Below are positions 1 through 9,255 of a DNA stretch of 64,000 nucleotides, piece after piece; positions within the stretch are counted from its first letter, which is position 1; the number at the start of each line of letters is the position of its first letter. A model generated the notes under the pieces. The model saw only the letters and a list, made by a program, of their open reading frames with translations. It did no database searches and had not been told where the DNA came from. The DNA lies in contig JAIUMV010000013.1 of assembly GCA_022565395.1 (NCBI GenBank), positions 1 to 64,000 of the forward strand, given 5' to 3'. The translations under genes and the position numbers were made by a program. Origin of the DNA: Marinobacter sp. (GTDB lineage Bacteria > Pseudomonadota > Gammaproteobacteria > Pseudomonadales > Oleiphilaceae).

Positions 1-529
1 AAGCCTGCTCCGTCAGTAAGGCTTGGGATTTAAATCTCGACTCCCAGAAGTGGCCCGTACAGGCGTCTTCTCGATTAGCATCCCGGGCGATGGATTCATT
101 CAGGCATTTCATGAACCAGCTCAGGCTGCACAGGCGTTTGCGATACACCTGTACAGCCTCTTCCACCGCATTGTCCTCGGCTTCACCCAAGAGTTCCCCC
201 GCCAAATAGCGCTGTACGAGTCGCGAGCCTTTGAACAGGCTGCACCAGCGTTCCAGTACCTCATCCCGATTCCAATCCTCCGCCTGTTCCGGGCACAGTT
301 TGATGACCAAGTGGTAGTGGTTGGACATGACTGCATAGGCACACAGGTCGATGGTGAATATGGAGGAGAGCAACCGTATCCGCTCTTCAATCCACTGCCG
401 GCGATGCTCATAGCTTTTGCCGGTTTGTCGGTCATACCCACACAGGAACGTGCGTCGCACACAGCGTGAGACGATGTGGTAGTAGGGCGTGTCGGTCACG
501 GATACCAGTTGGTCGCGGGGACGGGTCAT
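1..529 (-). CDS. REP-associated tyrosine (Y1) transposase, 3' part beyond the left edge
   Basis: The reading frame opens with ATG at 529 and stays open for 176 codons to the left edge, so the C-terminus is missing. An AAGGA ribosome-binding site lies 5 bases before the start. Residues 69-74 (SNHYHL) carry the His-x-His pair of HUH/Y1 nucleases of the IS200/REP-associated transposase (RAYT) family. The block GHFWESRFKSQALL at 159-172 is typical of the longer RAYT subfamily common in marine gammaproteobacteria. Such enzymes cut and join single-stranded DNA at hairpins and are thought to mobilise REP palindromes. No second copy or insertion-sequence end is visible, so this is probably a domesticated single-copy gene. 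The catalytic tyrosine cannot be placed with certainty. Confidence 0.88.
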   Translation of the reverse strand, partial: MTRPRDQLVSVTDTPYYHIVSRCVRRTFLCGYDRQTGKSYEHRRQWIEERIRLLSSIFTIDLCAYAVMSNHYHLVIKLCPEQAEDWNRDEVLERWCSLFKGSRLVQRYLAGELLGEAEDNAVEEAVQVYRKRLCSLSWFMKCLNESIARDANREDACTGHFWESRFKSQALLTEQA

Positions 530-648
530 GCTTATCCTTCAGCAAGTTTACTTAACTAAAGCTGTATAAAAGCACAGTGTTTTGGGAAATGCAAGGCAGC
601 CACCCCTCCCCTAACAGCCCATGAGCGACAGGCAGGCATAGAACCCCA

Positions 649-834
649 TCAAGCGCACCCGCCCCCAGGCTTACCGTTTTTGAATTTTGCTTTGCAATTG
701 CCGCTCATGCACATGGTGCAGTAGTGCTCACGGTCCTCGTGTTTGCTGCCCTCGTTTAATGTGATGCCACAGCCGTTACACAGGAGAGCTGTGGTGTTTC
801 TGTCCGTTTTTACCCTTGCGTGCTTGTAGCCCAT
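649..834 (-). CDS. Small zinc-ribbon protein (61 aa), function unknown
   Basis: This is a complete 61-residue frame. Its ATG at 834 is preceded by CGGAG with a 6-base gap, which supports translation. Two Cys-x-x-Cys knuckles, CNGC at 19-22 and CTMC at 39-42, sit 16 residues apart, with further cysteines at 47 and 60. The CxxCG...YCxxC pattern suggests a zinc ribbon, possibly of the short 'putative zinc ribbon' type (PF12674-like), but I cannot name a family with certainty. The N-terminus is basic and no membrane segment is present. It stands alone between the transposase and the pyruvate oxidoreductase operon. Nucleic-acid or protein binding would be a guess. Confidence 0.6.
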   Translation of the reverse strand: MGYKHARVKTDRNTTALLCNGCGITLNEGSKHEDREHYCTMCMSGNCKAKFKNGKPGGGCA

Positions 835-994
835 AGAATACTCCGGGAGATCGTTGTTTCCTGATCTCTATGACCGACCAATGTACGTATGGATTGGTAC
901 GACGCCAGTGTTGGGTCAGACTGCTAATACTGCACAGCAGGGGCAAGCGCAGCAGCGGCTTTCCCCACCCGACTATGGTCCATGTCCTTACCCT

Positions 995-1993
995 TTACTT
1001 AGGCTGCCACCCCTGCAACAACCGGGCGTAGTTAAGTCGCTCCCAGGCATGGGCGTTCGGCGCGTTCGTCATGGACAGCGCCCCACGGGCCTGGGCCAAG
1101 GTGTCATAGCCCATATCCTGCAAGCGCTGGGTCAACTGTTTATGGATACGGGCTACCGCCGCTGGCCCTTCCATAAGCACGGCAGAGACCAGCTGTACCG
1201 CATGGGCACCCGACAGGATGGCCTTGGCCGCATCATCTCCCTGATGCACGCCTCCGGAGGCGGCCATGTCGAGTTTTGTGCGGCCGAAGAGCAAGCCCAG
1301 GGCGTGCAACCGCACCGGCAACTCCTGACAGCTGGATAGCACCACGTCCCGAGTCAACGTCAGGGTTTCCAGGTCCATATCCGGCTGGTAGAAGCGGTTA
1401 AACATCACCACGCCCCTCGCCCCCACCTTATCCAGGCCGGCAACAAACGCTGGCAGCGCCGAATAGAACGGCGACAACTTAACGCTCACTGGTATCGTTA
1501 CCGCCTCAACCACGGATGCCACCACGGCCAGTTGCCGGGCTTCCAGCGCGGCGGCGTCTTCGTTGGTGTCATTGGCTAGGTCATAGAGATTCAGTTCAAT
1601 GGCATCAGCCCCGGCCTGCTCCAGCTCAGTGGCATAGCCAGTCCAGCCCCCGGGTGTAATGCCGTTCAGCGAAGCGATGACCGGCACCGTCAGGTGCTTT
1701 TTCAGGGTGTCGAGGCGTCGCAGGTAGGTATTGGAACCGATGGAAAAGCGTTCCGACTCAGGAAAGAAGGACCTCGCCTCGGCATCCGTACTGATGCGGC
1801 TGTCGATGAATTTATGGGCCGCCATTTGTTCGGCAACGATCTGCTCCTCAAACAGGGAGCGCATCACCACAGCCCCGGCGCCCACCTCGACGCACGCCTG
1901 CAATACGGGCAGGTCATCAGTCAGCGGGCAGGCGCCAATGACCAGTGGGCTTGCCAGCTCCAGCCCAAGCCAGCGGGTAGTCAGGTCAGTCAT
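995..1993 (-). CDS. Dihydroorotate dehydrogenase-like flavoprotein
   Basis: This 332-residue protein has the TIM-barrel pattern of the dihydroorotate/dihydropyrimidine dehydrogenase superfamily. It begins MTDLTTRWLGLELASPLVIG and carries the strand motif VKLSPFYS and a C-terminal GGVHQGDDAAKA phosphate-binding region for FMN. The frame stays open further upstream, but the ATG at 1993 is chosen because it gives a canonical N-terminus and an ATGACTGA overlap of 8 bases with the end of the pyruvate oxidoreductase gene. It is a DHOD-like paralogue and not an obvious PyrD. Its substrate is unknown. The tight coupling suggests it works with the ferredoxin-dependent enzyme, perhaps sharing electrons, which is inference. 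Confidence 0.85.
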   Translation of the reverse strand: MTDLTTRWLGLELASPLVIGACPLTDDLPVLQACVEVGAGAVVMRSLFEEQIVAEQMAAHKFIDSRISTDAEARSFFPESERFSIGSNTYLRRLDTLKKHLTVPVIASLNGITPGGWTGYATELEQAGADAIELNLYDLANDTNEDAAALEARQLAVVASVVEAVTIPVSVKLSPFYSALPAFVAGLDKVGARGVVMFNRFYQPDMDLETLTLTRDVVLSSCQELPVRLHALGLLFGRTKLDMAASGGVHQGDDAAKAILSGAHAVQLVSAVLMEGPAAVARIHKQLTQRLQDMGYDTLAQARGALSMTNAPNAHAWERLNYARLLQGWQPK

Positions 1994-4900
1994 GGGGATG
2001 CTCTCCGTCCGGGTTTTGGGCTTCAAGGTGGATGCCCGCCAGTTGCTGATAGAGTTCACGACGGTCGGCAGCGGCTTCGGTGGCAGCAGCAACCAGTAGC
2101 TCATAGCGCTCCGGGTCACGCAGCTCCAACATACGGAAGCGGGCTTCCTCTTCCATATAGCGCCGCATGGGGACTTTCTGGCGTTTGGAGTCCAGCTGCA
2201 GGGGCGGCAGGCCTTGCGGGGTGCGCCGGGGGTCGAAGCGATACAGGGGCCAGGCCCAGCTATCAACGGCTCGGCGCTGCTGATCTGCGGAATGCACCAG
2301 ATCATAGCCGTGGGCAATGCAGGGGCTGTGGGCGATGATCAGCGCCGGGCCGTCGTAGCTCTCGGCTTCCTGAAACGCCTTGGCAGCCTGCGCGGCGTGG
2401 GACTGCATGCCAATCTGCGCCACATAGACATGGCCGTAACTCATAGCCAGCAGACCCAGATCTTTTTTGCGGGTTTCCTTACCGGCGGCAGCAAACTTGG
2501 CAATGGCACCAATGGGTGTCGCCTTGGATTGCTGGCCGCCAGTGTTGGAGTAGACCTCCGTATCCAGCACCAGCAGCTTGATGTTGCGGCCGCTGGCGAG
2601 CACGTGGTCGAGCCCGCCGTAGCCAATGTCATAGGCCCAGCCATCACCGCCAATAACCCAAACGCTTTTCGGGCAGAGCTCGTCTGCCAGCCGCGCCAGC
2701 TCGCCGGCCATGGGGTGTTTGATATCCTCGAGCTGTTCCTTCAGGTTCACAATGGCCGCTCGTCGCGCTGCCACCTGGCCGTCATCCAGCGTTTCGCATG
2801 GCGCTTGTAGTTGCTGTACCAGCGTCTCGGGCAGCTGCGGCGCCACACTCTGCAGTAGGTACGCTGCCCGCTGCTGCAGGCTGTCAAGCGCCAACCGGAA
2901 GCCCAGTCCTAATTCGGCGGCATCCTCAAACAGGGAGTTGTTCCAGGTTGGCCCCCGCCCCTGTTGGTCCGTGGTGTAGGGCGTGGTGGGCAGGTTGCCG
3001 CCGTAGATGGAGGAGCAACCGGTGGCATTGGCGATCATCAGGCGGTCACCCACCAGCTGGGTAAGCAGGCGGATATAGGGTGTTTCTCCGCAACCGGCAC
3101 AGGCACCGGAAAACTCGAACAAGGGAATCAGTAATGGCAGGCCCCGGACATTGCGGGGGATGCGGGTGCGGTCCACCTCGGGGCGACTGCGGAAGTAGGC
3201 CAGATTGATCTCTTCAGCGTCCCGGTGTGCCAGCCGCGGCTGCATGTTAATGGCTTTACGCTTGGGCTGCTGTTTGTCTTTCGCCGGGCAGACTTCCACA
3301 CACAGGCCGCAGCCGGTGCAGTCTTCCGCCGCCACCTGCACCCGGTACTGCAGGTCTTCAATACCTTCCGTGCCTGCCTCATCCACGGTCTCGAACAGAT
3401 CCGGTGCAGCGGTGAGGTCGTCCGGATCAAACACCCGGGTCAGAATGGCGCTGTGAGGGCAGATCATGCTGCAGAAGTTGCACTGTACACAGAGGTCGGA
3501 TTCCCAGATGGGCACCTCCTGAGCGATGCCCCGCTTCTCATACTGGGCAGTGCCCGTAGGCCAGGTGCCATCCACGGGAAAGGCGCTCACCGGCAGCTTC
3601 TCGCCCTGCCCTTCCATCAACAGGCGGGTCACCTTTTGTACAAACTCTGGCGCGTCACCGCTGATCAGGGGTGGCCGGCGGCGCTGGCTGGTGACTTTGC
3701 CCGGTAAGGGTACTTCATGCAGGTGGGCAAGGCTGGCGTCTACGGCCTCCAGGTTGCGGCGGACAATTTCTGGTCCACGGCGGCCCCAGGTCTCCTCGAT
3801 GGATCGTTTGATATGTGCGATGGCCTCCGCCTTGGGCAGAATATCAGCAAGGGCAAAGAAGCAGGCCTGCATTACCGTGTTGATGCGCTTATCCAGCCCT
3901 GCCTCATCCGCCACCCGGGTGGCGTCAATCACAAACAACCTCACCTGGCGATCCAGCAACAGCCGCTGGGCCTCATAAGGCAACTGATCCCAGGCTTCCG
4001 CCGGTGACCAGGGTACATTGAGCAGCACCGTCGCCCCTGGCGCGGCCTGTTCGAACACGTCGAAGCGTTCGATAAACTGCGGTGCATGTACCGCCAGGAA
4101 GTCTGCCTGACTGATCCGGTAGCTGGACCTTATCCAGCGAGGCCCGAAGCGCAGATGAGACACCGTGGTGGCGCCGGACTTTTTCGAGTCATAGACAAAG
4201 TGCCCCTGGGCAAACAGTTCAGTGCCCTCCCCCAGAATCTTGATGCTGGCCTTGTTGCTGCTAACCGTGCCGTCTGCACCCAGGCCGAAAAACAGCGCTC
4301 GGCGGGTGTCCGCTGGTTCGATGCTGAGGGCTTCATCGTCAGTGAGGGACAAATGGGTGACGTCGTCCTTGATGCCCACGGTAAAGCGCATTTTAGGCTG
4401 CTCTTTGGCCAGCTCGGCAAAGATGGCGCAGACCATGGCGGGGGTGAACTCACGGGACGACAGCCCATATCGGCCGCCAATCAGCCGTGGCATCTGGGTG
4501 AGCTGGCCCTGCGACCAGGCTGTCATCAGGGCGCCACTGATTTCCAGCAGCAGTGGCTCACCAGCGGCACCGGGCTCTTTGGTGCGATCAAGCACGGCGA
4601 TATGGCGTACCGTGTCCGGCAGGGCTGCGAAAAAGTGCTGCAATGAGAAAGGCCGGAACAGGCGGACCTTGAGCACGCCTACCTTGTGCCCCTGTTCCAG
4701 CAGCCACTCCACCGTCTCATGGGCGCACTCCGCACCGGAGCCCATCAACACAATAATGCGCTCGGCTTGCGGGTGCCCCACATAGTCAAACAGCTTGTAG
4801 TGACGGCCGGTGCTCTCGGCAAACCGGGTCATAACCGTTTCCAGGTGTTCCGGAAACCGGTCGTAAAAGGGATTGGCGGCCTCACGGGCCTGGAAGAAAG

Positions 4901-5564
4901 CGTCCGGGTTCTGGGAGGTACCGCGTATCACCGGCGCGTCCGGGGTCATGCGGCGGGCCCGATGATCTGCAATGGCATCCGCCGGCATCAGGGCTCTCAG
5001 GGTGTCATCATCCAGGTAGGCCACTTTGGCCATTTCATGGGAGGTGCGAAAGCCATCAAAAAAATGCAGCACCGGTACGCGGGATGCGAGCGTAACCGCA
5101 TGGCCGATAGCGGCCATATCATGGGCCTCCTGCACAGAGCCCGAGGCCAGTAAGGCAAAGCCTGTGGTGCGGGCCGCCATCACATCGGAATGATCACCAA
5201 AAATGGACAGGGCATGGGTGGCCACACTGCGGGCCGCCACATGCATGCACAGGGGCGTCAGCTCACCGGCAATTTTGAACATGTTGGGCAGCATCAGCAG
5301 CAGGCCCTGAGAGGCGGTAAAGGTCGTAGCAAGCGCCCCACCCTGCACTGCGCCATGCAACGCACCCGCAGCCCCCGCTTCGGACTGCATCTCCACCACC
5401 TGGGGCGTAACCCCCCAGAGATTCGGGCGCTTCAGACTGGCCCAGTCATCGGAGTATTCACCCATCGCCGATGAGGGCGTGATGGGATAGATGGCAATGG
5501 TTTCACTGCAACGGTAGGCTACGGAAGCAACGGCTTCGTTGCCTTCCAGGGTCTTGAACGCCAT
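1986..5564 (-). CDS. nifJ: Pyruvate:ferredoxin (flavodoxin) oxidoreductase, single-chain
   Basis: At 1192 residues this has the length of single-chain PFOR, which converts pyruvate, CoA and oxidised ferredoxin or flavodoxin to acetyl-CoA and CO2. The N-terminal pyruvate-binding domain has the YPITPSSAMGE motif near residue 27. Two 4Fe-4S ferredoxin motifs follow, CVQCNFCSMICP near 690 and CTGCGLCVEVCP near 747. The C-terminal thiamine-diphosphate domain has CAGCGETPY near 819 and GDGWAYDIGYGG near 968. All cluster cysteines appear present. It is translationally coupled to the DHOD-like gene. Its presence suggests low-oxygen or low-potential metabolism. No activase or nitrogenase genes are nearby, so a role in nitrogen fixation is not implied. 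Confidence 0.96.
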   Translation of the reverse strand: MAFKTLEGNEAVASVAYRCSETIAIYPITPSSAMGEYSDDWASLKRPNLWGVTPQVVEMQSEAGAAGALHGAVQGGALATTFTASQGLLLMLPNMFKIAGELTPLCMHVAARSVATHALSIFGDHSDVMAARTTGFALLASGSVQEAHDMAAIGHAVTLASRVPVLHFFDGFRTSHEMAKVAYLDDDTLRALMPADAIADHRARRMTPDAPVIRGTSQNPDAFFQAREAANPFYDRFPEHLETVMTRFAESTGRHYKLFDYVGHPQAERIIVLMGSGAECAHETVEWLLEQGHKVGVLKVRLFRPFSLQHFFAALPDTVRHIAVLDRTKEPGAAGEPLLLEISGALMTAWSQGQLTQMPRLIGGRYGLSSREFTPAMVCAIFAELAKEQPKMRFTVGIKDDVTHLSLTDDEALSIEPADTRRALFFGLGADGTVSSNKASIKILGEGTELFAQGHFVYDSKKSGATTVSHLRFGPRWIRSSYRISQADFLAVHAPQFIERFDVFEQAAPGATVLLNVPWSPAEAWDQLPYEAQRLLLDRQVRLFVIDATRVADEAGLDKRINTVMQACFFALADILPKAEAIAHIKRSIEETWGRRGPEIVRRNLEAVDASLAHLHEVPLPGKVTSQRRRPPLISGDAPEFVQKVTRLLMEGQGEKLPVSAFPVDGTWPTGTAQYEKRGIAQEVPIWESDLCVQCNFCSMICPHSAILTRVFDPDDLTAAPDLFETVDEAGTEGIEDLQYRVQVAAEDCTGCGLCVEVCPAKDKQQPKRKAINMQPRLAHRDAEEINLAYFRSRPEVDRTRIPRNVRGLPLLIPLFEFSGACAGCGETPYIRLLTQLVGDRLMIANATGCSSIYGGNLPTTPYTTDQQGRGPTWNNSLFEDAAELGLGFRLALDSLQQRAAYLLQSVAPQLPETLVQQLQAPCETLDDGQVAARRAAIVNLKEQLEDIKHPMAGELARLADELCPKSVWVIGGDGWAYDIGYGGLDHVLASGRNIKLLVLDTEVYSNTGGQQSKATPIGAIAKFAAAGKETRKKDLGLLAMSYGHVYVAQIGMQSHAAQAAKAFQEAESYDGPALIIAHSPCIAHGYDLVHSADQQRRAVDSWAWPLYRFDPRRTPQGLPPLQLDSKRQKVPMRRYMEEEARFRMLELRDPERYELLVAAATEAAADRRELYQQLAGIHLEAQNPDGEHPHD

Positions 5565-5733
5565 ATCCTCGTCCTTCAGGCATTGTTCAGGATTCAGCGT
5601 TTGAGTCTAGGTGGCAATAGGCGGAAACAACAGGAACACAGATCAAGGAAGGCACTGAAAAACTACAAATAACCGAAAGCCGTCGCAGAACAATGCGCAT
5701 TCGGCTCAGTCAACCAGAACAGATATTAAGAGG

Positions 5734-5813
<80 letters not shown>

Positions 5814-5896
5814 GGGAAAGCCTGTCTGGCTTTTGCTCTCAGGAGGCATTGAGAGACTTGAACTGAGATTTCCAACCGGCGATACCGGAGAGAAAT

Positions 5897-5972
<76 letters not shown>

Positions 5973-5989
5973 TTGGTCAACGAGGGCGT

Positions 5990-6017
5990 ATTCTACGGAT
6001 TCGACCGGATGCGTCAA
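5990..6017 (-). promoter_or_regulatory. Sigma-70 promoter of the tRNA-Gly/tRNA-Cys unit
   Basis: On the reverse strand TTGACG (6012-6017) and TAGAAT (5990-5995) are separated by 16 bases. Transcription would start about 10 bases before the mature 5' end of tRNA-Gly at 5972. The -35 box lies only 22 bases beyond the stop codon of the RND pump gene, so the tRNAs have their own promoter. Confidence 0.75.
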
Positions 6018-6039
6018 CCATTTTTTTAACTTTCTGTTT

Positions 6040-9000
6040 TCACAGGGATTTGGTTGTTTTTTGGTCAGTGCCTGCGAGGGCTGTTCCGGGTTGGCTCAGG
6101 GCCCCTCGTTTCAACGCATCTGTCAGGCCGTTGGCGATTCGGTAGACACAGGGCACCACAATCAGCGTCAACAGCATGGAAACACTCAGCCCCCCCACAA
6201 CCGCCAGCGCGAGGGGTTGCATGATCTCTGACCCTTCCCCGACGCCGATCGCCAGTGGCATCATGCCAAGCACGGTGGTTACGGTAGTCATCAGGATGGG
6301 GCGCAACCGGACCTTACCTGCGGCAACAATGGCGTCATCCAGCGCCATACCCTGACGACGGCCTATCTCAATATATTCCACCAGCAGAATGGCGTTGTTG
6401 ACCACCACGCCGATCAACAACACCATGCCAATCAGCACCGGTGCCGAAACCGGGTTACCCGTCAGCCACAGTAACCCTGCCACACCGCACAGGGACAGGG
6501 GCGCTGACAGAAGTATCACCAGCGGATTGGTGATGCGTTCATACTGGACCGCCAGCACCGCAAACACCAGGAATACGGCAAGCGCCAATATCACCCCTAT
6601 TTCCCGGTTCGTGGCCTGAATGGTTTCCCACTGGCCACCAAGAATGACGCCATAGCCGTCAGGCACATCCAGATCCCGGAGCGCTGCCTGCACATCTTGC
6701 AGCACCTCACTGACACTGGCGACCGCCGTGTTGATGTTGGCTTCCACCCGATGAATGCGACTTTGGTTCTCACGCCATAGGGTGGATGCGCTTTCCGCCA
6801 TCTCAAGCCCGGCCAGGTCCCTCAGCAGCACGCGGCCACCAGCCGGGGAAGGTATCACCAGATCCGCCAGTTTGTCCGGGTCGTCGATATCCTCTGGCTG
6901 AAGGCGGACACGAATGTCGTACTCCCGCCCCTGATCCAGAAAACGGGTTGCAACCTGTCCATCAAGCGCGGTACGCATAGCCTTGCCAATATCCGCAACC
7001 CCCAGGCCAGCGATTGCAGCCCGGTCACGGTCAACGGTAAGCTGAAGCTCCATGCTGCGGTCACCTTCACCGGCATCCAGCCCCACCAGGCCGGGCACAG
7101 CCTCCAAACGGCGGTATACTTCCTGCCCCAAGTCCTGCAATACGTGGAGGTCCGGCCCGCTGATACCCACGACCACATCGTTGCCGGATGAGGTGAACCT
7201 CAAACCACGAATCTGCGGCGGGCGTACGTTAATGCGCGCACCCGGAATATCCAGGTCCCGGACCGTGGCCCGGGCATCCCGCAACCATGCACCGGCTGAA
7301 CGATGCGGACGTTCCACTGCGGGTACTAATTGCACCAAAAACTGGGCAAAGGCGGGCTCCTGATTGACGGTGCCCCCCCAAAGACTACCGCCGGCAAGGG
7401 TAAACACACTTTGCACATAGGGGTCATCCACCAGCAGGCTTTCGATCTGCCGCGCATAGGCCAGCGTCTGTTGCGGGGGCGTACCCGCGGGCATGGACAC
7501 CCTGACCCGGACTTCACCGTCATCCATCACCGGCAAGAATTCATTCCCCAGGCTACTGAACAGCTGCGTTGCCCCCACCATTAAAGCGACGGCCACACCT
7601 GCCACCAGCCAGCGCCAACGCAAAGCAACTGGCAGTATCGCCTCATAGCCCCGGGACAGCCCCTGCACCCCTCGGGCAAACCCCCTGACCACCCAGGATG
7701 CCTCCAACCCGCTGCTGAAGCGTACTTTTCCCAGGGCCGCTGCCAACATAGGCACCAGCGTTAAGGCGGCGGCCAGGGTGGCGAGAATCGCAAATGAAAT
7801 CGTCAGGATCATCTCCCGAAACACCAGGGCCGCGGCACCGGTCAGCGCCAGAAAAGGTACCACTGCCGCCAGGTTGGTCAGGGTGCCGGCCGTTACCGCG
7901 GACACCACTTCACTCGCGCCATCCTGAGCGGCCTGCTCCGGCGACTTCCCCAGGCTTTGCCGGTGACGGTAGATGTTTTCCAGCATGACAATGGCGTTGT
8001 CCAGCAACAGGCCAACGCCCAGCGCCAGACCGCCCAGGCTGATAATGTTCAGAGTCAGGCCTGCCTGTCCCATCAAGGCGAAGGTTGCCAGCAGCGCAAC
8101 GGGTATGGACAGCCCCACGATAAAGCCCTTGCGCAAACTGCCTAGAAACAGCAACACCATAAGCATCGCCAGGGTGCCACCCATCAGCGCCGCCGTGGAT
8201 AGCCCGGTAAGGGCACCACGAATGAAAAAGGTTGGATCCTGGGTTGTCCGGTAGACTATGTCGTCAGGGATAAATCCGGTGGATCTTAGGTGTTCCAGCC
8301 TGGCTTTCACCGCGTCTGCAACAGCCACGGTGTTGGCTTCCGGCAGTTTGTAGATATCCACCTGTGCAGCGGGTGTACCATTGAGGCGGGCGAAAACACG
8401 CTGTTCACCACCACCATCTCTGACCCTCGCCACGTCCCCCAGGCGGACCTGCTGCGGTGCACTGTTATAGCCAACAGACAGGTCCAGTAGCACATTTTCG
8501 ATATCTGCAACACCAGTAAAGAGGCCCTTGGTGGTGGTCTGAATATCATGACCGGCAGACGTCAACCGCCCGCCGGATACATCGGTATTTTCAGCCGCCA
8601 GGGTGCGCACCACCTCATCCAGGGATAGACCCAGACTCACCAGTCGCTGCTGATCGGCCAGCACCTCGATTTCACGAACCAGCCCCCCGACAGCCTCAAC
8701 AGTGGCCACACCGGGAATGTTGAGTAATTGCGGCGTCAGGGTGTTATCCACCCAATCGGTGACCTCGACCTCAGAACGCATGCTGGAACTGAAGCCACCC
8801 CGCCAGACGGGTTCCTGACCACTGTCAAACTTACGTATTCTGGGGGGATCAATATCCGCCGGCAGGCGGTTCCTGGCCTGCTCAAGGTTGCGGGCGGCAT
8901 CCTGCAGGGCAAGATCCAGGTTGGTGCCAAAGCTAAAGGTAAGATCAACATCCGTGCGGGACTGACGCACGCGGCTTTCCAGCGCAATCACGTTCTCTGT

Positions 9001-9255
9001 GCCGGCGAGGCTGCGCTCGAGGACACGGGTGACCTGATTTTCTATGACGTCGGGAGACACGCCCGGATAGTTCACGGTTACCCGGATTTGCGGGTACTCG
9101 ATGGCTGGCAACAGGCTGACAGGCAGGCGCTGCAATCCGAACAGCCCGATCACAACTACCACGGCAACAATGGCGAGGGTGCCGACGGGGCGGCGAATGG
9201 CGGCACGGCTGAGTTGCGCCAGCCCGCCACGGTCGGAGGCGTCCAACTGACTCAT
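6040..9255 (-). CDS. RND-family efflux transporter (AcrB/MexF-like inner-membrane pump)
   Basis: This is a 1071-residue proton-driven resistance-nodulation-division pump. An N-terminal transmembrane helix at about 24-44 precedes the conserved LPVSLLPAIEYPQIRV segment. A first periplasmic loop, a block of helices around 335-490, a second loop starting GNEFLPVMDDGE, and C-terminal helices around 880-1040 complete the usual 12-helix layout. The proton-relay helix reads LLLDNAIVMLEN, with one Asp followed by Asn where AcrB has two Asp. The gene overlaps its adaptor by 4 bases (ATGA), and no TolC-type outer-membrane gene is adjacent. The substrate cannot be told from sequence. Hydrophobic or amphiphilic compounds are more likely than metals. 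Confidence 0.93.
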   Translation of the reverse strand: MSQLDASDRGGLAQLSRAAIRRPVGTLAIVAVVVVIGLFGLQRLPVSLLPAIEYPQIRVTVNYPGVSPDVIENQVTRVLERSLAGTENVIALESRVRQSRTDVDLTFSFGTNLDLALQDAARNLEQARNRLPADIDPPRIRKFDSGQEPVWRGGFSSSMRSEVEVTDWVDNTLTPQLLNIPGVATVEAVGGLVREIEVLADQQRLVSLGLSLDEVVRTLAAENTDVSGGRLTSAGHDIQTTTKGLFTGVADIENVLLDLSVGYNSAPQQVRLGDVARVRDGGGEQRVFARLNGTPAAQVDIYKLPEANTVAVADAVKARLEHLRSTGFIPDDIVYRTTQDPTFFIRGALTGLSTAALMGGTLAMLMVLLFLGSLRKGFIVGLSIPVALLATFALMGQAGLTLNIISLGGLALGVGLLLDNAIVMLENIYRHRQSLGKSPEQAAQDGASEVVSAVTAGTLTNLAAVVPFLALTGAAALVFREMILTISFAILATLAAALTLVPMLAAALGKVRFSSGLEASWVVRGFARGVQGLSRGYEAILPVALRWRWLVAGVAVALMVGATQLFSSLGNEFLPVMDDGEVRVRVSMPAGTPPQQTLAYARQIESLLVDDPYVQSVFTLAGGSLWGGTVNQEPAFAQFLVQLVPAVERPHRSAGAWLRDARATVRDLDIPGARINVRPPQIRGLRFTSSGNDVVVGISGPDLHVLQDLGQEVYRRLEAVPGLVGLDAGEGDRSMELQLTVDRDRAAIAGLGVADIGKAMRTALDGQVATRFLDQGREYDIRVRLQPEDIDDPDKLADLVIPSPAGGRVLLRDLAGLEMAESASTLWRENQSRIHRVEANINTAVASVSEVLQDVQAALRDLDVPDGYGVILGGQWETIQATNREIGVILALAVFLVFAVLAVQYERITNPLVILLSAPLSLCGVAGLLWLTGNPVSAPVLIGMVLLIGVVVNNAILLVEYIEIGRRQGMALDDAIVAAGKVRLRPILMTTVTTVLGMMPLAIGVGEGSEIMQPLALAVVGGLSVSMLLTLIVVPCVYRIANGLTDALKRGALSQPGTALAGTDQKTTKSL

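Noticed and set aside
23-469. Plus-strand 148-aa open frame at the left edge
   Set aside because: It is antisense to the transposase, whose frame shows clear Y1/HUH family motifs; the plus-strand product has no recognisable pattern.
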